From Bryopsis sp. KO-2023 (taxonomy: Eukaryota > Chlorophyta > Ulvophyceae > Bryopsidales > Bryopsidaceae), in assembly GCA_030272585.1 (NCBI GenBank), contig BSYQ01000004.1, positions 5,456,001-5,520,000 of the forward strand: a DNA stretch of 64,000 bases, in the 5' to 3' direction. How positions within the stretch are numbered: the first letter of the stretch is position 1; each line of letters opens with the position of its first letter. Position numbers and translations under genes: made by a program. Positions 12,601 to 23,159 of the stretch are shown here, in pieces. The notes below the pieces were generated by a model. That model was not told the origin of the DNA and made no database searches. It saw nothing but the letters and a program-made list of their open reading frames with translations.

Positions 12601-13775
12601 ATGGAGCAGGTGCAGGTGGGTTGATTTGGAGGAATTCACTGTACATATTAACGATAGAGCATTCAAATTCAAGCAGGTTTTTTGTTTCGTTTTGTGCTGA
12701 TGTCGAGTGGGAACAAGAAATTAAGCAGTCTAAGGGGAGGGGGGGGGGGGGGGGGGAAGGTTGGTTTTTCATTTTTGTGTTTGTTTTTGCAGATTTGGTC
12801 AGACATGAGCTGGAAAATTTGTTTCCAAAACTGTTGAATGTGATCGATGCTCTCTCAACTCGCTCCAAATCCAAGGGGGTCGAATTGCAAATATCCAGCG
12901 TTTCGCTGCTGGTGGAATTCAGTGCCCAGGAGAGCTTTCATTCTCTGTTCAGGTATCGTCTTATTCTTTCCAGTTGAGGCCTCTACGTTTGCCAAAGAAC
13001 CCCACCCATTTAACCATGCCTCCCTGACCTTCTTTGTCGATTTTGCAAGAGCGTGCATGGAATAATGCTCCTGGTTTTTTGCCCTTCACTCCAATGCTCG
13101 GAAACCCAAAATGTCCCAACAAAGAAAGGCCATTCAAATTTTGAGTTCAAATGTTGAGGGGCACAATAATTATCATATCTCTCTCCTGAATATGTATGTT
13201 GTGTGGCGTTGATTTTTGTTTTCCTCCAGGGATTCCTTCAAGGATGTCTTGGATGCTTTGTTGAAATCGTGTCGATGGCCACACTCGGTGACTGTCAGAG
13301 AGAAATCGCTGGAGTGTTTGCTGGCTTTGGTCAAAGTGTCGCAGGAGCAATGCAAAAACCATCGTAGAAAGGTGCTGATCACACACACACACACACGAAA
13401 GAGAGCTTTTCCTTCCCTCAAGAGAATATGAAATGATGTTTTTCATCCAGTGCCCCTCTCCCCCCCCTTTTTTTTTGTTTCATTTTTATTTTTCTGTTTG
13501 GGGGGAAAGGCACGCTGGGAATTCGCTTTGCTAAGGGTCTTGCAGGAATAAATTGGCAGCCCTTTCGAAAGATCGATATGATATTCTGAAATCAAGTGAA
13601 GAAAGAAGATGCACTGGATGGAAAATTTATTATATTGTTGTGAATCTTTTTTTTGGGTGTGTTTGTGTTTTGGTTTTGGTAGGTGGTCTCCATTCTGAAG
13701 GATTGTGTGGATGATGATAAGCGGCGAGTTCGGCAAAAGGCAGCACAATGCAGGAGAGCATGGGAAACCATTTGA
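6636..13775 (+). CDS. MMS19: MMS19, cytosolic iron-sulfur assembly HEAT-repeat protein
   Basis: MMS19 is the adaptor of the cytosolic Fe-S targeting complex, which passes clusters to DNA polymerases, helicases and primase. Recognition rests on several blocks matching the family: SRLADW, FFEEVQVQDLKRSDRQ, IDGEKDPRCLLKAF, CYFPISFSHSTNDTHGIEKK, TTPYFAEHCIPLLLEKL, KLDALSCLSICCAAYG, and the C-terminal DDDKRRVRQKAAQCRRAWE ending in TGA. Exons read: 6636-6770, 6930-7004, 7288-7370, 7609-7780, 8184-8297, 8517-8758, 9133-9343, 9564-9722, 9982-10207, 10304-10453, 10774-11065, 11298-11523, 11914 to about 12609, 12793-12952, 13230-13371 and 13683-13775. Phases agree except between 10,453 and 10,774, where a further small exon or a different splice site is needed. 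The start ATG at 6636 is the first in frame. A start in an unseen upstream exon is possible, since animal MMS19 proteins have a longer N-terminus. Confidence 0.93.
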
Positions 13776-15288
13776 TAGATGGATGTTCTGGAGATCGGTT
13801 CTCTTCCATACAGGAATTCGCGGTCGGCATGATTGCCGTCTTTTTTTAATGAATGCTCTTCTTTGTGCATAGCTCTAATGCGACTCGAAAGCTTTTTCGT
13901 CAATTAGTTTTAGGCAATTTTCTTTCCCCTTGTGGAAAGTTAGGATTTTCAACTTGTTTGTTTGGCAAAAGAATCTGGCCAAGCTGGAGTGCGAGTTTTC
14001 CCAAGGGCGAATGGACGACCAAGCTCCAAGGGAAGCTTTTAGATGCTAGTGGAGGTTGATTGGAAAATGAAAAAATCGAAAAATGCAAAAGAAAAGAAAT
14101 ATTTTCGTTCTTGTGTGTGGTTATTATCGGGAGAAGGTTGTTTTCCTGTGTGTTGGGCAATACTGTGCGATTGCCTTTTTTGAAATGTGTTTCGCGGTTT
14201 CTTTCTTGGTGGAATGAATTTTTTATTTTTTTTCATCTCTGGTCGACCTCTTTGGGTTTTCTTTCAAGTTAGGATTCTAATTCATTTGTGTTTCATTCTT
14301 TTTTTTCGAATATGTCAATTCTCTGTTAGAGAATATTGATGAGATGTTACCCCCTTTCTTTTGGTTTTTGGATTTTTTTTCTTGTGAATTCACAGTAATT
14401 TCTATTTTGGCTGTTTCAAGAAAATAGCTAAATAAATATTAAAAACTCCACCATCCTTGCCCCTGATCCCCACAGATAGATTTTCTTTCTTCTATTAGCC
14501 TTGATTTCCAGTAACAAAATTTGCTTTTCACAACCCAACCACCATTCCTTACACAGCATTAAAGCATTCCATCATTATCTCTCTCCTTGGGGCTTCTGGA
14601 TCCATTGTCCACTGATCATTCACAAACCCAATTTCCACTGTTTTTTCTGCATTTTAATATTTTTTATAATCTTGACTGGGGGGTGCCTTCACACACCATC
14701 CACCCATTCCATTTTCATATTCTCCTGATCAGTCATGAACTCAATATCCACTTTACCATACCAAAAAGAAATAAAAAAATGATGTGACAGAATGTCACGT
14801 GACAATTTTGTCGTCGTCGAGGTATTATAGCTCTTGCTGCCCCCTGTTTCGACTTCCTGCCTACTTGCGTTCGTGTGCACCTTTGCCTTTTGTGTGTGCG
14901 AGCTTTGCGTTCTGTGTGCGACAGTCTTTCGGAGTGATGATGCGTGGTCGTGGTTCTTCGATGGGGAGGAAGTAAGTAACGCTGATCTGGCGCTGTTTGA
15001 TTCTTTCGACGACGAACGGTGTCTTTGTGCACGCGCGTCGACAAACACTCCGTTCAAGGCCACCGATTCTTTTCCAAAGCTGGATCAAATTGGCCATCGA
15101 CGATACCAAGCTGCACACTCTTTTGTTTTGAAAGCAACGCGTCAAAGAAAGGTCTCCATCTTCTGTCGCGCGACAAGTGTCGAAAGATGCGCTCAGTTCG
15201 AGCTTTTCCGCCAGAAACGTCGCGCAGGGAGTCAAAGTTTTTCGCAGGGGCATTGTCTATGGTCGGAGAAAAAACAAGAACAAGAATT
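13776..15288. other. Intergenic region, no gene recognised
   Basis: The 3' flank of MMS19 followed by AT-rich spacer. From about 14,810 base composition becomes more even. A short ATG-led stretch at 14,937 with a following gtaagt could be a first exon of the next gene, and several open stretches exist through 15,290, but I could not assemble a single consistent frame across them. Confidence 0.4.
14793..14804. promoter_or_regulatory. Perfect 12-bp palindrome with E-box/G-box core
   Basis: TGTCACGTGACA is a perfect palindrome around CACGTG, the core bound by bHLH and some bZIP regulators in many eukaryotes. It lies just before the point where the AT-rich spacer turns into more coding-like sequence. 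Function is inferred from the motif only. Confidence 0.35.
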
Positions 15289-15854
15289 ATGCCTGCAGTT
15301 TGGCTGAAAATAGCTCAGTCCACCAGAATTTCAGATTTTGGTGACTCAGATTTCACACACAGGGACATCCAGAAACTTATTTTTGGTGTTATGTTATCCA
15401 GGGAGATCCTTGTCAGTCTCCTCTTCATTGTTCTTTTCGGTGGAGGCACGATATTTGTTGCCAAGGTCAAGAAAGAGGACCAGGTGACTTCGGAGCGTGG
15501 CGATGCCTTATATTTTGGGCGATATTATGGTGACTTAGCTCATCAGTTTGACCGACCAGTAAGTTATCACTCCCACAAGAAAACTGACCATTTCAGTCTT
15601 GATTCATTTGATCCTGATTTTCATTGTTGTTTAAATTGCCATTAACTTTTTTTCAGAGAACACTCAACATAATTGGATGTAAACTTCTTTTTCTGAAATA
15701 TTACGCACGAGTTTGTTTCTTGGTGAAGAAAACAACGTCAGGTCACATCGATCAATATGATTTTGATGTATACGATGCGGATCCCTATGATTCTAGGCAG
15801 TTTTTTTTGCTGGAAGTTTTTGTCGATATTAGATTTAGGCTGATGCATTTATAA
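15289..15854 (+). CDS. Possible small membrane protein, unrecognised
   Basis: Two open blocks, 15,289-15,558 and 15,657-15,854, join in phase 0 through donor gtaagt and a T-rich cag acceptor, and end in TAA. They give about 155 residues. The first block holds one clear hydrophobic segment (EILVSLLFIVLFGGGTIFV) followed by charged sequence (AKVKKEDQ). The second has another partly hydrophobic stretch and a Tyr/Asp-rich patch. The donor gtatac near 15,768 could instead splice to an open block at 16,131-16,377, which contains two hydrophobic segments and ends in TAG. That block is also rich in inverted repeats, so its coding status is doubtful. The true 5' end may lie upstream, near 14,937. No family was recognised. 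Confidence 0.35.
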
Positions 15855-16166
15855 ATCTGCCCATTTGCTGCATTTTTTTGGGGGGGGTGGCAATCCATAA
15901 GAATAAATACAATCTATTTTTAAATGAACAGAATTTTGCAGTCAAATAGTTGAATCAGACATGATGTGACAACCAAAACAAATTCTGTGAAATTCATAAC
16001 AATTCCAGTGAAAACCAAAAAAAATAATTCTGTGGAATTAATTAAAAATTCTGTGGAAATCAAGAAGACAAATTGATTGAAAAAGAATTTCATTTAGTTT
16101 ACATTTTTTTTTCTTTCCATGATCCTAGATTTGCGCCGCCAAGGACATCATGATCGAACCCACCGA

Positions 16167-16260
16167 GTGCGCGGTCTTGGACGCGGTCCTCCTAGTGATG
16201 CTTTTCCTCCTCCGGGGTAGGCTTCCGTGGTTTGGGGGGATCGTGTCCAAGACCGCGCAC
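16167..16260. repeat. 16-bp perfect inverted repeat with 62-bp loop
   Basis: GTGCGCGGTCTTGGAC at 16,167-16,182 is the exact reverse complement of 16,245-16,260. A second stem, GCTTGCG/CGCAAGC, sits at 16,344-16,360. Both lie inside an open block (16,131-16,377) that could also be read as a two-helix membrane segment, so either a structured element or a coding exon remains possible. Confidence 0.6.
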
Positions 16261-16564
16261 GGGGTTTTCGATTTTCTGGATTTTTTTCTAATGGGCGTCA
16301 TAATAGGATGTTGTTTGGTAATCGATGTTTTAGTTAAGGTTAGGCTTGCGCTCCGCAAGCTAAAAACTTTTATATAGCCTTTTTTTTCCGGGGGTGGGGG
16401 TGGGGTCTTAAAAAAAAAAAAAAAAAAAAAAAAAGGGGGAGGGTCTTTTTGGGAAGGTGAAGGGTCCGAAAAAAAAATGGTGTTTGGTGTTCGTAAAAAT
16501 GGGAAGGTATGGGTCAGAAATAAGTCACATTTTTTCTTTATAAAAAAAAAAAAAAAAAAAAAAA

Positions 16565-16700
16565 AAGATATGTGGGTTGTCTATTGTGGGCAGTTTTGCC
16601 TGAAATTTGGGAAAGTAAAAATGGGTCTTTAAAAAAAAAAAAAAAGATATGTGGGTTGTCCATTGTGGGCAGTTTTGCCTGAAATTTGGGAAGGTATATG
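16565..16700 (+). repeat. Tandem duplication of an ~80-bp unit
   Basis: The unit beginning agatatgtgggttgt and running through gtgggcagttttgcctgaaa occurs twice, about 80 bases apart, separated by an A-run. Only a few substitutions differ between the copies. Confidence 0.8.
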
Positions 16701-17397
16701 GGTTATATGAAAAAACAAAAAACAAAAAAAGTGAAAAAAAATCAAAAAGTTTTCTTTAATAAAAGAAAAGGAAGCATTGGAATAAAAAAAGTTTCATGGG
16801 GGTATGAAAAGACAACAGATTTTAGTCTGTTGGATCCTGTAAGGTATTTTGGACATCAGGATTCGCAAACTAAGTTTCAAAATCATGGAAATGTTTGGCT
16901 GATGGATTGTCACTTGGAGGTGGTTTGGTGGACTGTTGGCTGGAATGTTGGGTGGACTACTGGGATTGGAATTTGGATAGCTTACTGGTGGATGGAGTGC
17001 TGGATAAATGGAGTTCTGGATTGGCAATTGGATGGAGTGTTGGGTGGACTGCTTGGTGGACTGGTGGATGGATTCTTGGGTGAAATGATGAAAGGACTTC
17101 TTGGAAGACTGCTTGGTGGAGTGCTGGATTGGAATTTGGATGGACTGCTTGGTGGACTGGTGGTGGATGAGCTGCAATGTTATGTTCGGTCAATCGATGA
17201 CAGAATGGATGTGAAGGAAACGAGGGGTCAGAGTCAGTTTTTATGAGCCGCATCCTGGTGGAGGGATGCAAGCACAGAAAGAAAAAAACATACATATTAT
17301 TCATGGTCAATGTTTTTTCTTCTTTATTTTTTTTTTTTTTTCGGTTTTTCGAACCATGGAGTTCATGAGGGAACAGAGATATCTATTTTTGATTTTT

Positions 17398-17515
17398 TTG
17401 ATTCTTACGATTCTTACGATTCATACAATTTTTTTGATTTTTACGATTTTTACGATTTTTATGATTCTTACGATTCTTACGATTCTTACGATTCTTACGA
17501 TTCTTACAATTCTTA
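17398..17515 (+). repeat. GATTCTTAC microsatellite/minisatellite
   Basis: A nine-base unit GATTCTTAC and close variants is repeated about a dozen times. Because the unit is a multiple of three it gives a spurious YDSYDS reading frame, which I do not annotate as a gene. Confidence 0.85.
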
Positions 17516-18414
17516 ATTTTTTTTGATTTTAATGATTTTTATGATTTATTCATTTTTTATTTAGAAAAAAAGAAGAAAAAAAGGAATGAAACAGGGATTG
17601 ATTGAAAGCTTGGGGTCAGAAAACACTGCACACATTCTTGGATGAAAGAACATACATGAAAATACGGGGGGGGGGGGGGGGGGGAGCTTCAAAAAAGGAT
17701 ATGATTTTGGGCAAGAAGTACAGGCTTTTCTCCCCTCAAAAAGAAAAGGAAAGGAAAGAATTTATCTGTCATTCAAAGTTAAAAAAAGATAGGGAAGCTT
17801 TGTTGATTGTTTTCGTGCTGTTGGAAAAGAAAAAAGGGGGGGGGGGGGGGCGCTAAAAAGATATGGTCGATTCTCAGTGGATTTTGCTCATCTTTGAGAA
17901 AACTGGGAAAAAGAGGAATTGGGAGCTCGAGCGAACAAATGTGAATTTCAGAATGGAAGCTGCTGGCTGGCCGGGAAGGAAATGTATTTTCGGACTTTCA
18001 GTTTGTATGGAAGCCCGTGGTGGAGATATGGGATGTCAGACCGAATCGAAATCGATTTCTTGCCTTTTTTTTTATTAACGGTAATACACAGGCTAATCGG
18101 TTTTTCTCGTCAAGAAAGGAGGAAGGTTTCAAAAAAAACAGGATGGACTGGTGGATGAACTCTTGGATGGAGCGGTGGAATGGACTGGTGGGATGGAGCG
18201 TTGGAGTGGACTGGTGGATGGAGCGTTGGAATGAACTGGTGGATGGACTGGTGGATGGACTGGTGGGCGGCAAAAGAGGAGCTGTGGAAATGGGGATTTG
18301 GAGGAGGGAAGCTGTCAAAAATCAAGTGGAGTAAAAAGTCTTAACTGGATGGAGCTCGAAGGGAGGGAGTGAAAAAACTATAATGGATTTGACTTCTAAC
18401 AGGTGGATTATCGG

Positions 18415-18538
18415 GGCCCCCTTTCTTCCCTATAGAAAAGTGTAAGGCGGATGACCACCAACCTCTGTGCTATGAGGTCGGCGGTGATCTACTGGACACT
18501 CCACCTCAACATGGGTGGTGGGAAGAGTAAAGGGGGCC
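18415..18538 (-). repeat. Hairpin element A1
   Basis: Outer stem: GGCCCCCTTT (18,415-18,424) pairs perfectly with 18,529-18,538, and CTTCCC (18,425-18,430) with 18,520-18,525, leaving a 3-nt bulge. An inner hairpin has arms 18,454-18,465 and 18,474-18,485. Read on the minus strand it is 12 continuous pairs including two G-U wobbles; on the plus strand those two positions are A-C mismatches. A small third stem (CCACC/GGTGG) lies at about 18,501-18,517. Element A2 has the same architecture 850 bp downstream. Confidence 0.75.
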
Positions 18539-18859
18539 AGTGGTGGGGATACAAGAAATGGAGAATTCAAGACAAACGATATCGAATATCGAGGGATAGA
18601 AAAGAGGCTTGTGGACTGGTGGGATGAACTGGATGACTGGGCATACTGATGGATGGACTGGTGGGATGGACTGGTCGCTGGAGCGTTGGGTGGAGCGTTC
18701 AGATTTGAAGGGATAAAAGAATGGATAGAGGATTAATTTGATTCGAGAATTAATGAAGATGAAACAAGCAGTTCAGAAATTCGATTTTGAATTCTACGAT
18801 AAAGATGGGAAGGTTTTTTTTGTGAGGACAAAGATTCCTTTTTTATTTATTTTTATCGA

Positions 18860-19030
18860 GTCCCACCCTCTGCTCCTTCTTCCCCCCCAACCCAGAAAAA
18901 AAAAGTGTCAGGTGCATCACCACCAACCTCCGGGAAAGAGAGGTCGGCGGTGATGGACTGGGCACCCAACCTTAACGCGGGTATTAGAAGGGGTTGGGGG
19001 GGAAGTGGAGGGGGATGCAGAGGGTGGGAC
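18860..19030 (-). repeat. Hairpin element B1
   Basis: Two perfect outer stems: GTCCCACCCTCTGC (18,860-18,873) with 19,017-19,030, and TTCCCCCCCAACCC (18,880-18,893) with 18,991-19,004. The core hairpin arms are 18,915-18,930 and 18,940-18,955, giving 16 pairs on the minus strand with two G-U wobbles. The core sequence (CCAACCTC...GAGGTCGG) is shared with A1, A2 and B2, but the outer stems are different sequence and still perfectly paired. Confidence 0.78.
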
Positions 19031-19262
19031 CTAGTGCAATGATTTTTTCAAGCGAGTGATGGCCTCAAATGGCAGCAAGGAGATTTTTTGCGGGACATCA
19101 TGGGTTGAAATTTTGAACTTGAAGCAAACACCAGATTTTGAAGAGGATTGGGGATATGAAAGGGTTTTTTTTGAATGGAGTGCATTTTGAAAAGTAAAAA
19201 AGGGAGGAAGTGAAAAAATGAAATGGCCTGTTGCATTTGGCTTTTTACAGATGGATTATCGG

Positions 19263-19388
19263 GGCCACCTTTTGCTTCCCTAGAAAAAAGTGTAAGGCTG
19301 ATGACCACCAACCTCTGTGCTATGAGGTCGGCGGTGATCGGCTGGACACTACACCTCAACATGGGTGCTGGGAAGAGTCAAGAGGGCC
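19263..19388 (-). repeat. Hairpin element A2
   Basis: Same plan as A1: outer stem GGCC/GGCC, CTTTTG/CAAGAG (one wobble) and CTTCCC/GGGAAG. The core arms at 19,304-19,315 and 19,324-19,335 are identical to A1, with the same eight-base loop. The outer stem differs from A1 at several positions on both sides, and pairing is largely kept. Confidence 0.72.
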
Positions 19389-19626
19389 AGTGATGGGGAT
19401 ACAAGAAAATTAGAGATGATCAAAATCGAATAATGTGGGACAGAAAAAGTGGCTGGTATTTTCTTGATTTTTTAAATAGAAAGAGGGGGTACAGGAGTGA
19501 AATGCCAGATGGGAAAAAAGCCGATGCAAAAAATTGTGGATAAGAGTGAATCTGAGTTCTATAAGAATGATGGAAAAATGTTTTTACATGAGACAAAAAA
19601 AGTTTGGAGTTGTATTATAGATGGGG

Positions 19627-19755
19627 CCACCCCCTAGTCCCCCTCCCCTCCCTGAATAGACATACCAACCTCCAATAGGAAGAGGTCGGCAGCAATTGAC
19701 TCGAAACCCAAAATGGGCAGGGTGGGGGAGGAGGGAGGGGGACAAAAGGGGGTGG
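19627..19755 (-). repeat. Hairpin element B2
   Basis: Outer stems CCACCCCCT (19,627-19,635) with 19,747-19,755, and TCCCCCTCCC (19,638-19,647) with 19,733-19,742, are both perfect. The core is CCAACCTC (19,665-19,672) with GAGGTCGG (19,682-19,689), and two further pairs form outward on the minus strand. Its left flank resembles that of B1, which supports an A+B tandem duplication. Confidence 0.7.
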
Positions 19756-19879
19756 ATGTAACGTTAGACATCCAAAATTTGGATCCTGTAAAAACTTTGG
19801 ACAGCAAACAAGTTTTGTGTCTGTGTTTTGGAGTTCCTCACATCAATCTTGCATTGTGCAATTTCAGAAATGAAAGATG

Positions 19880-20605
19880 GATTTTCCTAGCGATTGGATG
19901 CAGGAATGCTTTTTTGAATGCATGAATATCCAGTCCACCTCATGAAACCAAATTTGATCCAAAAATGTAACAAGAGGGTACAATGGCCAAAAATGAAAGT
20001 TCATCTGAGATGCCAAACTCATCCAGCCCATCGCTGCATGTATCTATACCAGAATTTTTCACCTTTTGTTCACAGCCAATCCAGGACCTGCAATAAATAT
20101 ATATCATAGGCTGTTTCCATGCATATCATTGCCTTTTCTTTTCTTTTGGATCCCTTCTGATCAAAAGTGGTGCTTGGGTTGCACTTCGATGGTCAGCCAA
20201 ATCCTGAAAGAATCATTTTGATTCTCTGGATGAGTCAGAATTTGCTTTCATTTTCCTGAGTGAACAATCTTTTGTTTAATTCACGAAGATTTTCTTTTTC
20301 CTATTTTGTCCCCCTTCCACACCAACATTTCCAAAAATGGTGTAACCCTGGTGTGGGAAGATGGTGGCTGAGGAAAGAAGAAAACGCATTATGATGAGGA
20401 TGGTGGGTTTTTCAGGATCCCATCTGGAATGAATGATCCGAAAGGGGGAGGGGGATTTGTAAGGTAGCATCTATTTTATGGATGATCCAAACAATCAATT
20501 TTTCTGTCGAGGATCACTCCATCAATGCTGCCTGAAATGAAAGGGATGGATCTATGATGGTTGGTAAAAAAAAACTGAAGAAAACCCTGCACAAATTTCT
20601 AGTTG
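19880..20605 (+). repeat. Source-like copy of segment duplicated (inverted) at 49.66-50.40 kb
   Basis: The reverse complement of this block aligns with 49,660-50,400 over most of its length. Shared stretches include ggatcctgaaaaa, aagattgttcactcaggaaaatgaaagcaaattctg and catttttggaaatgttggtgtg (complemented here), with small indels and substitutions. No gene was recognised in either copy. Confidence 0.8.
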
Positions 20606-20889
20606 ACCTCCTATGCTTGTGATGCTGCTGTTGTGAGCAGCTCAAATTGCAAGACGCAAAACTATGGATTGTCAGATTTCCACGAAGGCATACTCAAATT
20701 TGTTAATACAAGAGAACACTAAAACCTCATATGAGCCCTTACAACTCCCCCCCCAAAAAAAAACTGCATGCAATATATCCGACAGCCGAGTCCTCCACAA
20801 GACTGGAAGAACACTAATGTTGTTGCCCATATATAGTTGCTCCAATGTGATGTGAATTTGAAGCCAAGGCAACGGAATCTGAGAGGAAG

Positions 20890-23116
20890 CTAGAGTTTTG
20901 ACTGCATCAGCTTATCCCGCAGCACCCTCCTCATAATCTTGTTGGAGGCAGTTCTCGGCAGCGATCTGGCTGTGACTAATTCGGACACCTACGTGATTGC
21001 AAGGAAAACAAAAGATACCTTTTAAAAAATAAAGATTTGAATTTGTGACTGATAGTAGAACAGCCCCCCCCCAAAAAAAATAAAATAAACTAAAGAAGAA
21101 GAAAAAATTGTTGCATTTGTCGTTCATACATGAAACAAAAATTTCACCGAAAAAGGGAAGAAACCCGCTTCTCCATCTTAACCATATTTTCGGAATAAAA
21201 AAAGAGCCTATTAAAAACATGATAATAAGTCAATATCATGGCTTTTTTTAATTTTCCTTTCTACAAATTCCTCGGACTTCTTTAAAAGAAAAAAAACAAG
21301 CTTTGTCATGTGCCAACTCCTTTTTTCCCCTTTTTTTGAGTCACCTTGAACAACGGGTTCAATTTCGATCTCAAAGCGGTTTGACAGAGTTGCATCAAAT
21401 GATTGGGCGCCTTGGCATCTCTGGATGCATCCTCGTCCAGCACCACCACCAGAGTCAATTTCTGGGGACCGCCTCGGCTGGATGTCAGACCTACCGCTGC
21501 TGCTTCCTTAATTTGATCCACCGATGCCATCACCACTCTTTCGATTTCCACAGAACTGACCTGGGGATAAGATGAGAAGAAGAAAACAGCGGTTTTTCAA
21601 ATTTTCAAGAAAATGCATTACTTTTCGAAGGACTTCCAGAATTCATAGTAAAAGACAGAAACGGAAACGGTGGGTGGTGGTTTGGGGGAGGAGCGAGTGA
21701 TCTTTATTGGAGTAGATGAAGCAAAACACAAAAATTGCACAAAAAAAATCCAGAAGAAGAGGAAGTATCGATTTAAGAAAAAGAACCAATTTTTGTTTCC
21801 CTTCACAGAAAAAAACCCAACTTATCAGATCCACATTTGATATTCAAACTAGATAAAGGCATGGCTCATGAAGTAGAATTTGGCTGAGACTAAGACATCC
21901 CCCCAAAACTTCGATCAAACACCACTAACAGCAGCAGTACCTCGAAGCGTCGAATTTCGAAAAGAAACAGAAGGTTGAAAAAGACTGGCAAACAGGCAAA
22001 GCCATCATTCATCAAGTGTGCATCCTTCAGGGATTTTCTCACCTTGATCCCTCCGAGGTTCATCGTATCGTCCGATCGCCCATGTGCGCAGTAATAGCCC
22101 CCAGGCAATCTTTCCATTTCGTCCCCATGCCTCCTCAACAGCACCGATTTTCCATCGGCCATCGGCATTCCTTCGTAATACACTTTGTGGTGGTCCCTGT
22201 TCAGCAGCTTCTGGGAGGATCCCAGCATGGGTGGTACCAAAGCAAGTTCCCTGGAAAAAAAAGGAGAAGAAAAAAACACACACAATAGTTGAAATCACCT
22301 TCTTTGCTCGCTTCTTCGTCCAGCGAGCCACACACAAAAAAAAAAAAAAAAAAATACTGAAAAGAAGTCGAAGTGTATGCAATGGTCAAAAAATTTTAAT
22401 CCCTGAAGCGGCACTGGGGAGGAGAATGTCGTTTTTCCAGAAAAAATAACACTAATTTCTTTGGGTTCCCCCCGCCCCCGCCCCCCCCCCCCTCCTCTTT
22501 TCTTCAGGTTTTTTCCTTTCTTTTCCTTATAAGGACGTGTTTTTTATCGGCGCCTGGGGATTCATGTTGGAAGACCAACAAATACTGAGAAAATATTATT
22601 TTAATGCAAAATGTGTGTGTGTGTTTCTTTACCCCTTGGCTGGTGTTTTTTCGCCGTGGGGATTCTGACTGGCATTTTCAGAAACCAGCGTGACGCTGGT
22701 ACCCAAAGAAGGAGTCGAAAAAGTCGAAGAACACTGAGGTTGAAGCAGGGTTCCCGTCAGAAATCCCCCTCCGATTTCGGTACCTTCATTTTGCAACAGA
22801 AAGAAATCACCACAGCAGGAGCCAGACCTACATATGAAATAAAAAAATGAAACAAAGGAAAAGGAACTGATCTGATCTGACAGATGTAGCATAAACATCA
22901 CACTCAAGAAATGGCTGTCAGACATCCATGCAAAGGCAGAGCAAACCCAGATGGTTGAAACAGCGTGGGTACAACTTTGCACCCCGTTGAAGATCGAAAT
23001 ACACAATAGTAGTGGAGAGGTATGGAAATTTGGATATTTACTTTTGAGATGCACTTTTCGATTTTTGACGAGGGATTCATTCTTCTTTCTTCTTTGATCG
23101 GTCGAATGTGCCCAAA

Positions 23117-23159
<43 letters not shown>

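Larger units (their letters stand above)
16378..20889. other. Repeat-rich intergenic cluster
   Basis: About 4.5 kb without a convincing gene. Contents in order: long A runs and an ~80-bp tandem duplication (16,565-16,700); a degenerate TGGATGGACTGGTGG-type minisatellite (16,890-17,180, recurring at 18,140-18,260 and 18,600-18,700); a GATTCTTAC microsatellite (17,398-17,515); long G runs at about 17,665 and 17,835; four hairpin elements (18,415-19,755); and sequence at 19,880-20,605 that recurs inverted at 49,660-50,400. The phrase ggatcctgtaa with similar downstream bases appears at both 16,832 and 19,784, a further sign of local duplication. Confidence 0.6.

Noticed and set aside
17310-17516. 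YDSYDS repeat open frame
   Set aside because: Pure translation of the GATTCTTAC microsatellite; no exon partners.
16794-18334. Trp/Met/Asp-rich or His/Gln/Ser-rich open frames over the TGGATGGACTGG-type minisatellite
   Set aside because: Low-complexity translation of a degenerate minisatellite; neither strand gives a coherent protein.
18415-19755. CRISPR-like array
   Set aside because: Only four copies, 360-460 bp apart, long hairpins, in an intron-containing eukaryotic genome with no cas genes.
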